Below are positions 26,753 to 38,600 of a stretch of 64,000 bases of DNA, in pieces. Below the pieces are notes generated by a model. That model made no database searches, had not been told where the DNA came from, and was given only the letters and a program-made list of their open reading frames with translations. The DNA is taken from the NCBI RefSeq assembly GCF_004027225.2, contig NC_044290.2, positions 7,828,906 through 7,892,905 of the forward strand. The letters run 5' to 3'. Each line of letters begins with the position of its first letter. Position 1 is the stretch's first letter. The DNA comes from Strigops habroptila. Its lineage: Eukaryota; Chordata; Aves; Psittaciformes; Psittacidae. Made by a program: the position numbers and the translations under genes.

Positions 26753-27261
26753 TTCAGAAAGAACATAGTGTCCTGACAGCCTGGCAGTTTAGGCAACTTG
26801 GTATGAAATCTGCCTGTGTGGCAAGGCTGGGCTTAAATTACTGCTCCAGTTGTAGGGTGAGACTGACAACAGCTCCAGCACCCTGCTCAGGTACATTGCT
26901 TTGTGTTTCTGGCTGGTTTGATATCCGGAAGGGTTGTTCCAGTGTTCTCGCCCAGGAAATTGCCAGCTTCTGGGTGTTGGGAGCGCAGGGTCTGTAACTG
27001 TATGGAGGCTTAGGCGGCTGCTTCACTGTGCTCCGTGCTTGCACAGATCTACACATAATTTATCCTACTCAATGTCAAGTGGTGGCACAGTGCAGTTTTC
27101 CTGTCATTCTGTTGAGTCGAAAATGCAGCTGTTGAGTGTATTTTGACTGTAATGGTCAATAACCATAAAATCATAAGTAGTTCTGCTCAGGCTGAGCTCT
27201 CATCGCATCGCTAACCATGTCTGTTATTGGTGTTTCCCAATATTCCCATGACTTTTACATA

Positions 27262-27742
27262 TCATAGAATAATAGAATCATCGCAGAGTGGTTTGGGTTG
27301 GAAGGGACCTTAAAGCTCATCCAGTTCCAACCCCCTGCCACGGGCAGGGACACTTTCCACTAGAGCAGGTTGCTCCAAGCCCCTGTGTCCAACCTGGCCT
27401 TGAACACTGCCAGGGATGGGGCAGCCACAGCTCCTCTGGGTACCCTGTGCCAGCACCTCAGCACCCTCACAAGCAAGAACTTCTTCCTTGTCAAAAGCCC
27501 CTCCCCAGATTTCTTGTAGCCCTTTTAGGCACTGGGAGCTGCTCTAAGGTCTCCCGGGAGCCTTCTCTTCTCCAGGCTGAGCAAGCCCAGCTCCCTCAGC
27601 CTGTCTCCATAGCAGAGATGTTCTAGCTCTCAGAACACCTCCATGGCCTCCTCGGGAATTGCTCCAGCAGCTCCATGTTCCTCTTGTGTTGGGTGCCCCA
27701 GAGCTGAACGCAGGACAGCAGATGAGGTCTCACAAGAGTAGT
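27262..27742 (-). mobile_element. CR1 non-LTR retrotransposon, 5'-truncated copy
   Basis: The + strand begins TCATAGAATAATAGAATCAT, the reverse complement of the CR1 3'-terminal short repeats, followed by GTTTGGGTTGGAAGGGACC and a long match to the typical avian CR1 3' region, including AGCCTGTCTCC-type text read in reverse and GAGGTCTCACAAGAG near 27727-27741. It is 5'-truncated and has no intact ORF. It has the same orientation as the CR1 copy at 26164. Confidence 0.95.
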
Positions 27743-29184
27743 GTAAACATCTTCTGTTATTTACTCTTCATTGTTGCTTACCTAATCTCCTACATGTATC
27801 GTTTGGATTTTTTTTTCTTTATACTGCTTAGAAAAAACATTCTGTACCACATCTGCATATGGATTGCCAGTTGCTCTAATCTTTCTGTCACTCACTGTGC
27901 ACCCCTGCAATTAAAGGTTTCCAGTAACTAGCAATTTGGCCGTCTGAGGCAACGCTGGTATGTGTACGATCATTAAATAATCCACTGCTTGTTTCTGGTT
28001 AGGTGATTTTAAAACTACCATGCTGCTACTGTGACATTCCTGCTCACAGCCTCTCCAGCCGCTGACTGTGGCCTTTGAGGGTTCTCCCACAACCGCTGCT
28101 CAGTTGTCTATCACCATGTTCGTATTATACTGTCTCTGGTTCTCTGGCCATTCCAGCTGCCTGTCCATGGATTTCGATTGTGCCAGTACAATTTTATTGA
28201 TCTGAATGTACTTCGGACTTTGATTAGTTACTTGGTTTAGTCGGATTGTTTGCCTATTCAGTGCACATAATCATAGACAGATATGTAAGGGGAGAGGAAA
28301 GGAGTCCAAGGCAGACTTTGGCTCCTCAGGCCGTTTTTATTTCTAAATACTGGGCGCTCCAGCTAAATGTTTATGCACTCAATTTGCCTTTATTTCCTTA
28401 CAATGAGTATTTATGATTATTTATATTTGCTAATGGTAAAGAAATTACTTTTGAAGAAAGCGTAACATCTAAATATGGGCAGTAAAGCATTGCAAAATGC
28501 CACCCAAAAAGAAGAGGTGAGAAGGATGGAGATAGATACAAATGCCTGGTAGGACTGCAGATCTCGAGGGGTGTACATGGGCAGGGATCCACTCCTGGCA
28601 GGGTGGCTGAAGGCCTGAGCAGATGAAGCCAGCCCAACTCGCAGTGAGGACCTTGGAGGAAAGGGAAGCTCCTTCCTACACAATCTGGGATGAGATAGCA
28701 GGACCCTACGCGGGGCGATTGACGTCTCACCCCGGTCTATCTTGGTAACCGGCGACAGAAGCGATCCGCTTTGGGAAGTGAAGCGTGCGGGAGGTCAGTG
28801 TGGCTCCGACAGGGAAAGCTCTCAGACCCGGTAACCGGTTCCCTCAGGAATGGATGAACACTCCCCGCTGCTCCCTGCTCCGCTGAGCCCGACCCGTGTC
28901 CCGCAGGCCGCGGCAGCGGCGGGTGCCTGCCCCTTGCGCTGCCCTCACGGGTGCCGCCGCGGCCCCGCTGCCCTCACGCTGGGATGCACCGAGCGAGGTC
29001 AAACAGTCGGGTTCATTGACACTCCTCGCGGTTACCGGGGACACGGATCCCTGCGGGGAGGGTGGGCTGGCGAAGGGGACATACAGGACCTCGCTCCCCC
29101 GGCCCCGCGCACCCGCACCGGCCCCGCCGCACCTCCCTTCCCCTCCGCTGCCCCCGCCGCGGGGATACGGCGGCCGCGCGTGCC

Positions 29185-29228
29185 GGGGCGGGGGGGGGTG
29201 GGCAGCGGGGCGGGGCTCGGTGGGGGGG
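29185..29228 (+). promoter_or_regulatory. G-quadruplex-prone tract in the HLF promoter
   Basis: There are six runs of three or more G within 44 bases: GGGG, a run of nine, GGG, GGGG, GGGG and a run of seven, separated by short loops (CG, T, CAGC, C, CTCGGT). This exceeds the usual four-run definition of a quadruplex motif. It lies just upstream of the CCAAT box and could also hold SP/KLF sites (GGGGCGGGG). Confidence 0.6.
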
Positions 29229-29256
29229 CGTGGCCACCCGCCGCTCCCCCCTAGCG

Positions 29257-29288
29257 CCAATGGCGGTGCCGCGCCGCGCCTGACGTCA
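29257..29288 (+). promoter_or_regulatory. CCAAT box and perfect CRE of the HLF promoter
   Basis: CCAAT occurs at 29257-29261 and the palindromic cAMP response element TGACGTCA at 29281-29288, about 20 bases apart and about 250 bases upstream of the HLF ATG. This arrangement is typical of NF-Y plus CREB/ATF promoters. That the pair drives HLF is inferred from position. Confidence 0.7.
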
Positions 29289-29307
29289 GCGCCGGCAGCG
29301 CCTGCAC

Positions 29308-29505
29308 ATGGGCGCGCGGCCGGTGCGCGCGGCGCAGAGCGGGCGGCGGGAGCGGCGGTGTTGGAGGTGTGCGGCCGAGGGGCCCTTCCCGCTCCTCGGC
29401 TCGGCTCGGCTCGGCTCGGCTCGGCTCGGCTCGGCTCGGCTCCGGCGCCCGTTGCACCGCGCTGCGTTAGCGGCGCCGCGAGAGGCAGGGGAAGTGAACC
29501 GCTGA
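29308..29505 (+). CDS. upstream ORF in the HLF 5' leader (65 codons)
   Basis: The ATG at 29308 opens a 65-codon frame that ends at a TGA at 29503-29505, 32 bases before the HLF start and in a different frame. Its start context has C at -3 but G at +4, so it is of middling strength. The frame crosses the TCGGC repeat and reads it as repeated Gly-Ser-Ala-Arg-Leu. If transcription starts upstream of 29308, this uORF would be in the mRNA and would be expected to reduce initiation at HLF. No known protein is recognised, and it may lie upstream of the true transcription start. Confidence 0.35.
   Translation: MGARPVRAAQSGRRERRCWRCAAEGPFPLLGSARLGSARLGSARLRRPLHRAALAAPREAGEVNR
29396..29440 (+). repeat. 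(TCGGC)9 pentanucleotide microsatellite in the HLF 5' region
   Basis: There are nine perfect TCGGC units about 100 bases before the HLF ATG. They probably lie in the 5' UTR. A pure GC-rich tract of this length is likely to vary in copy number and to fold in RNA. Confidence 0.9.
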
Positions 29506-29537
29506 GACCGCGCAGCTGCCCCGAGGGAGCGCTCACC

Positions 29538-29643
29538 ATGTCGCGGCCGCTCCCGCTGAACCCCACCTTCCTACCTCCCACCTACGGCGTGTTGAAGTCG
29601 CTGCTGGAAAACCCGCTCAAGTTGCCGCTCGCTCACGAAGACG
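29538..29643 (+). CDS. HLF: HLF coding exon 1
   Basis: This exon encodes residues 1-35 plus the first base of codon 36. It opens with [11 protein letters not shown] and contains [16 protein letters not shown], a segment shared by HLF and its relatives. The start ATG lies in ACCATGT, which has the favoured A at -3. The donor at 29644 reads GTGAGG. The reading frame continues open upstream with no in-frame stop back to at least 28896, so the 5' boundary of translation rests on the ATG and on family comparison, not on an upstream stop. The exon lies inside the promoter CpG island. Confidence 0.96.
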
Positions 29644-32600
29644 GTGAGGCTTCCCCGGGCATCCCTCGCTCCCCCGGGGCCGGCACTCTGCCCCCCGTAG
29701 TGTCAGCGGGTCCCCTCACAGCCCGGCCCCTGAAATGGCGGCCCCATCCCGCCGTTACTTCAGGACCGCTGCGTCGCTTTCCCTTTTCCCTTCCTTCCGA
29801 CCCCGCTCCCCAAGGCGATGGAGCGACGGGTGATTTCGGTCGGGGCGCTGAGCGCAGCCTGCCCGGCCGAACGCACCGCGCTCGGGTTTCCCATCGCTGC
29901 CGCGGGGACGGCTCCGGCCGCCTGGAAAAGCAAATGAAAGGGCATGGTTTGTCCTCGGTGCTGGGTAAAAGGGGCGGCGGGGACCCCCCAGCCGGAGCCG
30001 GGTCCCCCCGCAGCCGCCCCTGCGGTCGGCAGCTGCCCGGTCTTGCCCGTCGGTCAAAAACCGGCCCCGTGCGACTGGAAGGTGTCCGAACAGTGGGAAG
30101 TTATAACTTTTTGGGAACGCTAAGGCAGTGCAGCCGTCGCTGCACCTTGTGTGTCTAATGAATCAAACGCACGTTAAAACCAGAAACCTATGAGAGGTCT
30201 TGCAGAGCCAAGGCGTTTGTATTCCCGGCTTTCCCAGTTTCACTGCAGAGCGACTCTCGGCATTTCACCGGGGTTATTGCATGTGGTTAAAAAGAAAACG
30301 TTACGAAGGCATGGTAGTTGACAGGATGCCTTTATTGGTTCAGAATCCTGCAAATCTTGTAGAGAAAGCATGTGTTTCCCTTCAGAAACGTGTACTGAAA
30401 CCACTGGATGTTGTAGGAATGAGTAGGAAGCATCATTTTAACTTCTTTCCCCTCACTTGAATTTTTTGTTAACTCTTCTGCACATCAAAATACATGTTCA
30501 GTCAGACTTCACTGCTGTTCTAAGTTAATAATGTTAAGTACTGGATTTGAGGACTACTTTCCTCACATAAGGACTAGCGAGACTGGGACCTTTATTCAGA
30601 AGCGTGACAGGATAATAAATAGTGGGGATTTTAGTTTAAGACTGTTCCTTTTCAACACAGTACAGCAATAGTTTCCACTTTGTTTTGCTTAAATACTGAC
30701 TTTTAAGTCTGTTGAGTACTGATTGAAGCTGACAGTCAAACATGCATTCAGTGGAATTGTAAACTAAAAATAGAGGAAAAATCTTGCAGTTGGATCCAGC
30801 AGAGGTGCTCAGCTGGCATGAGCCTTCAATTCTCTACCAAATAGAGTGAATCAAAGGGGTTATTTTTATGAAGGGAGTATTTGTTGCTTACAACCGAGTG
30901 CAGCAGAAATAATGGAAATAGTAGTAGCTAATATTTTAATTACTGAGCTCTTACATCTTTATTATATGTTTTGTTTAAGCATTCGGTAAAGAAAAAGACA
31001 AAGAGAAGAAGTTAGATGATGACAGCACCAGTACCACAGTCCCTCAGTCGGCTTTCTTGGGTCCAACATTATGGGACAAGACACTGCCATATGATGGAGA
31101 CACTTTCCAGTTGGAATACATGGACCTGGAAGAATTCCTCTCGGAAAATGGCATTCCACCAAGCCCAAACCAGCATGAGCATAGCCCGCACCAGTCAGGT
31201 CTCCAGCAAGCTACCTCAGGATCACCTTCAGTCATGGACCTCAGCAGCAGGGCTTCTACTTCAGTCCATCCAGGCATGGTGTCGCAGAACTGCATGCAGA
31301 GCCCAGTCAGACCAGGTAAATCAGCCCTAAGAACTTCCAGTGGATTTTGGCATGAGCCCTCCTCCCCTGTGTAAATCATTACTTCTCCCTGTATGGTTGA
31401 CAGGCAGCTTAGAGCCAATATGGTTCAAGTGACTCGCACTCCAAAGAATAATAGCTGTAGTTATTGCTAAGTTGCTCCATAGGGACTTTTGTTTAAATTA
31501 TGTGAGGAAGCTGTGGGAATTGTAAGGAAACTTGCCGATCTTTTCTTCATTGGTAGCCTAGCTATTAGCATGTAGAAAGACCACAGATGGAATAGTAATG
31601 CATAGCTGCCGTGGTGTTAACACCATAAACAGGGAGAAGGACCAAAAAAGAGAATATTCCTTTGGCTAATATTTGATTTGAGAACACAGGAGTGGGTGAT
31701 TATTTTGAAGTTAAAACTTAGTGCTTCCACTAGTATGAATCCAGAGTAACTGCCCTGGCTTGACACCAGCATGGCTGAGATCATGGTCACTGAAGTAGTG
31801 TCAACATTGAAGTTTGGAAAACATGGAGCTTTGCCTTTCTTTTTTTCTTTTAAAGACCAAGGGTGACTTCTTATTGTGCTCTTCTGCTCACACAAGGTTT
31901 GCGAGAGCAAAGTGTGCTCTTGGCAGCAGGAAACCACTCCTCTCCCTTCTGCTTGATCGTTTGCCATGCTCAGCGTGCGAAGTCATTGTCAGAATCATCT
32001 GATAAGGAGGCAAAATAAATAAATAGAAGGACAAAAGTTGTGGAGCAGGATGAAATAAAAAGTCTTACAACCCTGTAATATTCCTTTCTCATTCAAAAGA
32101 AATAAAACACCCCCCAAAATACCCCAAACCTGTCAACAGACTCCTTGGCCCCGAGTCAGAAGCATGTGTTTAGTCGTGGATTTCGTTTACTTACTTTTAC
32201 TTTATGTGGATTTGACTTTGTTTTGTTTCGAGGCATTCCATAGTTGACTAATTACTTACGAGGGTTTCCAAAGTTAAAATGTATTTGGAGTTGGCAAGAG
32301 CAGAATATAAAAAACTCTTTGGTTTTCCTGAGCCACTTCTTAAAAATAGTGCATATATGCTACACCGTTTTCTGTTGCATGTGCATACACAACATTATCT
32401 GGCAGATAATCTGTCCTCATTCTTTTTTTCCAGAGGAGCCCGGTTATAAGCTGGGCTTTTAATGATCACCTGTCAGAATTTGTTTGTAATCAGCTGTCTC
32501 TGTGACTTTTCAACTCATTGATTTTTTTGGAGTTTTTCCTGAGCTGTTTCCAGCTCAGGGTTACGACTTGACTCATGAAACTCTGCACTCTTTTACTCTT

Positions 32601-35600
32601 CTAAAAGAAACCATGTCTCTTAGGGCAAAATAAAATATCTAAATTTTCAGGTATATTTTCCCCGTACCATCTTGCCTTAAGAAAAATATAATTTTTTTGT
32701 TAAATGTGTTTTTGAAAGGGAGCTCATTCCAGTTCTTAAACCATTTCCCCCACGAAAGGTACTAAGCTGTAGTATCCACCGCAGGGGAAATTAACAGTAG
32801 TCTGGTTTTTCATCAGGTTGTTGAAATTTTTAAGTGCCGTTGTATAAAAATCCTACTTTGACAGTCTGTTTTGAAGAGAATCTTAGATTTTCGCAGTTGA
32901 GCAAGTTTTAATATAAGAGAGTATATATTTTAAAACTCAAAAGTGAAAATGAGTATTTAAGGTTGTCGTGAAAGTGCCAATGTGCTGCTTTGAAATATGA
33001 AAGATAGTCTGGAGGTAGATGTTAAAATCATTATAATGGAGCCTTTTGGTTAATATATCTTAAGACTTTAAAAATACTTCTTTTTTAAACTGTCACATGA
33101 AGAAGATCTGTTCTTAGTTTTAACTGGTGTGAGCTACCGTTCCAGTATATCTGTTGTGATTTGTATTGCTGTAATAAAACCCAAGAACAAATAGTATAAA
33201 GTATACAATTTCAATAAAAATTAATTCCATGCAATCTTCCTATTTGTAGGAAAACTGAGATTTTTATTTTTTTTTTTAGGGGATAGTATTTCTCCTAAAA
33301 ACATTTCATCGTTGTGTCCTCTGCATTTTGTCTTACAATGGAAGCCTGTTTGAGCGTGTGGACTCTGGCTGAAGGAAGGGTCAAATCCTGTGTTGCTTTA
33401 ACTGGCTCTGCAGCACTTAGTGTCAGCATAACACATGCAGTGGGTCAAAACTCCTGTACCTGCATGTACTGTGTACGGGGGAGGATGCACACACGCACGT
33501 GGAACACTAGATGTGACTTTGTACGTGGTGTATCTCAGACATAGATGGTCTATAGAAGAGTGGCATTAGAAGATTTAAGGGGGTGTGTGTGTTGAGATAC
33601 AAGCTTTATCTGTCCTTAGAAGCTAATGGTATTGCCCAAATACATGTTTTATGCCATCTCTGGAAAAGATCTGGAAATCTGCATTGTGTTTCACTGAGAA
33701 GTGTCATCAGGCTCAGCAAAGCTGAGCTCACCCTGCCTGTAAACATGACATTACAAAAATCTTCACTGCTTTTTCTTTTTTTTCTTAAAGGTGAAAAAAA
33801 ACCCACCAACAAAAAGGTTCATTATAAATTTAACTTAATTCTGTGTTTCCAGATTGTATTGTCTAGTCAATGGAAAAATGTTTAGCTTCACCAGTTTATT
33901 ATCTGTTCTCTGGACTATAGCAAAGAATAAAGCATGCATCTATTTTTCCATAAATTTCTGTTCAGGGGATGTACATGTAGCAAATCTGGTTTTTTTGGGG
34001 GGGGGGGGGGGGGGGATCCTGCTTTTGAAGAGGAGTGACAGGGCATAATGGGTGTTGCAAGATTCCAGTCTGATGTATTCCTTTTTTACAGTTCTGATAT
34101 TGTTAATAAAAAATAGTATTTGATATATTTTAGCATTGCAGACCGCCACGTGGTGTGTACACATGTTTAAAGCATCTGTGTTTGATGCTGGTTAGTCAGT
34201 TGAAATCTAGTCTTCCTCAAAACCAGGTTTTATAAAGCTGGCTTTCAAACCTGTTACTGCAAACGCATTTTCATGGTTCTTCATCTGTTGCACACCTTGT
34301 GTTGTCTTTCGCCTTTTTTTTTTGCTGGAATGTAAATCTCTCATTTAACTGCGGAGCCCTTTAAGGAATTTTGTAGTATTTGTAGCTGTTTGTATGTAAT
34401 GGGAGGTTCATACTTTGCAGGTAACTAGTTGGTGGTTGCTTTTACCTGGCTCTTTTCACTGGGTAGCCCTTATTTGGGTGAATGGGGCAGCTACTGTAAA
34501 GGTTTAAACAGAGTGAGTTGGAGTTCAGAAGCATCGCCTGAGTCTGATGGAAGACCCTAATTAGAAGGTTTTGGGGATTTTGTGGTTTAGATGTGAATTT
34601 CCTGTTTGACACCAAAGCCTTGGGTGTAGAGCTGTGGCACTGGGATGCTGCTGGCGCAGTGATAACCTGCATGGTGTTGCTGCCCTGCTCCTTAAGGAGG
34701 ATAGGGCTGATGGAGGCTTTGGAATAACTCTCTCGTTCTTTGTATCCTTATGACAGTGGTTTTGAGTCTGTGTTGCCTGGATGGCTGGGTGCCTTAGACT
34801 ACTTGCAAAGGATTTGTTGAAGATTATTAAAGGGAAGATAAAAATTAAAGCAAGCTTTGTAGTTGGCTGCAGAAATACACCTATGTGCAATATCTGCAAG
34901 TCTTTGAGTTTAAAAACAAAATAAGTTATATATATTCAGGAGTACCTTAATCAAAGCTGAAAATGTTTTCCATGTGAAGCGTGCTTGTACCTCCCACCCC
35001 CCAAGAACTCAAGTATTTTATTACATGCCTTGTTTTATTTATTCAGCCAAGATACTTCATCTAGAGCGCAGTATCAATTACCTTTTACTTCTTACATAGA
35101 TGCCAAACTGTAGTGATTGACACTAGGCGTGATTGGGTGGTTTTCAACATTTTCTTTTAACTCTTGTTTGTAATGGACGCCACAGCCAAGTGGGAGAGGT
35201 TTGGTCTTGCTCCATCCAGCCTCTCAGCTGCATGCTGGGAATGACTTTGTGAAGAGGGCAGCCCACAATAGGGTGTGTGTGCAACACTCCCTTTATTGCA
35301 GTCTTCCTTCCCTTGTGTTTCTTAACGTGACCTCCCTCCTCCTCCTCCTCCTCCTCCTCCAGCACAGCCTTTGTAGTGTGAAGGGCAGCATTCCCAGCAG
35401 TCAGGTTCTATGTGGAATCCTCTCCTATGCTTTCATCATTGTTTACAAGTAGTTGCTAGGTGTTGCATGAGCCACAGTGTGAGCCCCCTCTCTTAGAGTC
35501 GAAGGACTCTACGTCCAGCGCCAAGAGGAGCTGGGAATTTCCTGACCTTTGGTTTCCCATGTGACAACATGGGAATGACCAGCTAAACCATCAGGCAGGG

Positions 35601-38600
35601 TGGTACTGTGAGCTGCTCTTCACATTGACTCTCACGTGAGGCTCTGGGTGGCTGTTGCCTGCATGACCATGTGCTGTAGGCACGTGGCAGTCCCCTGTGC
35701 AGCCTGCTCAGCATGGCTTTTGCTAGAGCTGCAGGCACGCACACAGGGCTGTGTGCTCCTGCCATTACCAGCCGATGCCGAATTGCGGTGAAATGGAAAA
35801 GCTTCGCTCTGGACTGCCACGGCAAGGGAAGTGCAATATGCAGACAAGCCTCACAAAACTGCTTTCTGGATCAAAGAAAGATGCAAAATCTATTCAGGCA
35901 AATATTAAAAATAGCCTGTCACATGACAACAGGGGAAAAAAGTGCTGAATGCACAAGCAAGTTAATGCTAGAAGCAAGAACACTGTGTCTCCTTCAAGAG
36001 ATCTAATTTTAATATTCACTGTTAAGTGTTGATTATTGGTTAAATAATTGCTTGACTGCATGGAAGAGCTTGAAGTTAATTCAAACAGTAAACAGCATGA
36101 AACGTCTTGTGTTTTATCTGTGCTTTTAAAATATACCTTCAGTTCTCGTTGGGAATAGTGCTTTCCCCACAGACAGAGCTACTTAGACAGGTAAGGGCTA
36201 TCCAGTGTTAGGAAGAGAATATACAGAGAGAACAAGTAGGGGTTTTGTCACCTTAGAAAGACATTTCAAGGATGTCTGAGTGTCGAACTTGTTGCACTTA
36301 CCTAGAAAAGTGCAGTGTTTTTTCTCAGAGCTTTGCTTCCCATCTCAGAGTGTATTGGAGAGTGTTTGATTGCATGATTCTCTACTGCAGTGATCTTTTT
36401 TTTTTTTTTTTTATAAGAGGCAAGCATGCCCTGAAGTCTTTGATAAAACAATATGTTATAGTTAAGAGAGAAGACGTTGTCGGGAGATCTATAGAAAGAC
36501 ATTGATATTGTCTGATTAGATGAAGCTACTAGGAAGCACATTAAATTGTTCAATCTGTACATGTTTATATGATGGCAGATTAGCAATTGTGGGAGTTAGC
36601 AGTGGCCAGATTCTGCCCAATTAATCGCAGCAACGAGCACTTTACTCCTCATGTGGTCTTACTGATTTCAGTATTGCTCAGCAGGTGAGCAGCTTGTTGA
36701 CTGCTTTCTGTCAGCTCCTAGGTGGAGCAGTAAAATGTCACCATTCACTCTCGTCATTCATCTTTCTGGATTTCTTTTTTTCTTAAGTGGGGGTTACAGC
36801 TCTTGGAGCGCCAGTGGAGTTTGCTCAGGATGGAAGGACGTAGTCATCATCGGTGAAGAGGACTTGAGAGCATTGTGAAATCAGAAGCTTGGTTGGCTGG
36901 CAGTACACTATGGAGCTATTGAGTATTTATATTGCACAAACATGATCTTAAGTTTCCTTTTTTTGAAGTCTTACTTTCATAACAAATAACGTATTTTTTC
37001 AGTATTTTGTCTGAATTCCACAGAAGATTATGATGATCAGAAAAGGTATTTCAACTAAGTTATATACAAGAAAAACCGTGGTTCGATCTCTTCTGCATTA
37101 AGTAGATAACGAAAGCTCTGAAAAAACCATTTACTTAAACTTCAAATCTACTCCATTAAATGGAGTGAGTTATACATGATGAGCTAGTATAGAAAATGAA
37201 TATGAAATGCACGACAGTGTCAAAACAAATACGCGACAAACATTTTGTAGCTTGTATCACTTTTTTTTTTTTTTTGATATATATGAACAAATAGCATTAG
37301 AGAAGCTGTCTGTTTCTCACAAAGCTGTATTTGGTCCTGAGAGCTTAAGAGCTCACATGGGGAGAGCCAGCACAGGTAGTTATGGCAGCACGTGTTGCAA
37401 CGTTATTTTTTTTTTTCCTTTTTTCTTTCTCTTTTCTCCTAGGCCTTTTCATAGCACTTCAGCTCTGCATAACCGAGGTGCTATCCATCAAATTTTAAAC
37501 AAATACAAGTTATTGTTCAACCTCTCACAGTTCTGACACGCTTGAAGCTGTTGTAGGGTTACGCTGCCCAGTCCCATTCTCTGAGCTAAATTTTGCCAGA
37601 GCTAAATTTTGCCAGGGCTAAATTTGGCCCAGATTTTCATTGCACACCAGCCAGCACCATTGCTTAGCTTCTCTGATGTGGTGTGCTCTTGCTCCAGGGT
37701 TCCCCAATCAACTTTGAGGGAAACAGCTTTAGCTCTTCATCTTACTGGTATTATTCTCTTGTTCATATTATTTGCCATTTAATGAAAACAGGCATTGAGC
37801 ATCTTGAAGCTCTTTCCTTGTGTTTTGGTGTATGACCGTTTGTAGGAGGAAATAAATTCCAATTGCATTAGGGTCCTAGAGAACTCAGGTCCTTATTACT
37901 GGAACACAAATTGAAATTATTACTGAACCAAAACTTGACAGGAACCACAGATCGATGTATTCGCATGCATTTACTACAAGCAGAAGCTAGAGTGAACTAC
38001 AGCAGTAACTCATCTGTGACAAAATATCATCCTTAGATATGTAGGTGTATAAGCAGAGAGGCAAAAATATATAGTTTGGCAAAGATTTGTTGAGGATGGA
38101 GAATGGTTTAAAACAAGAAAAAGCATTCTTTTCCAATTAGCCTTAGGGAGCTCAGCTTGCTATAAATTCTGTGTTCTGGAACATGGCTGTGGACAATAGG
38201 TCAAAGATTAAGTAATTCATTACAGAACTGGTTGGTAGTCCTCAATTTAATAAACAAGTGAATGAACAGGGTTCTCCATCCATAGCAAGATCCATTAGTG
38301 TGGCAGTGATTGGATCCTAAATTATTTTTCTTTTAAACTCTTGCAAGGCTCCCCACTGGCTTAATTCTTGTATGTGGACATTGCTTTATTTGAGGCAACC
38401 TGGTAACTTAGCAATCATGATACAGCACTCAAACCAGAAATTAAATGCAGGACCACTAGTAGCTGCTTATAACTTGAGATTCTAAGGAGGTGAGGAAGGA
38501 AACTAGATTGCATTTTGAAAAACCGAAGGAACAATAATGTGAAACTTCTGAACACAAAATACTCCTGCAGCACTCTGCTTGATGGAGCAATCAATATTTT

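Larger units (their letters stand above)
28690..30100 (+). promoter_or_regulatory. HLF: HLF promoter CpG island
   Basis: GC- and CpG-rich DNA surrounds exon 1, in sharp contrast with the AT-rich flanks. No TATA box is visible. The elements seen, in order, are a CRE-like TGACGTCT at 28720-28727, a Grainyhead-type AACCGGTT at 28833-28840, a long G-run region, a CCAAT box and a perfect CRE at 29281-29288. A TATA-less CpG promoter usually starts transcription at several sites, and the CCAAT/CRE positions suggest starts near 29300-29400. The limits of the island were judged by eye. Confidence 0.85.

Noticed and set aside
28844..29581. 245-codon open frame on the - strand across the HLF promoter
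   Set aside because: It is low-complexity Pro/Ala/Arg/Gly sequence from the CpG island and overlaps HLF exon 1 in antisense. Open frames are common at this GC content.
37078..37092. tRNA B-box-like GGTTCGATCTC
   Set aside because: No A box and no cloverleaf could be built around it.
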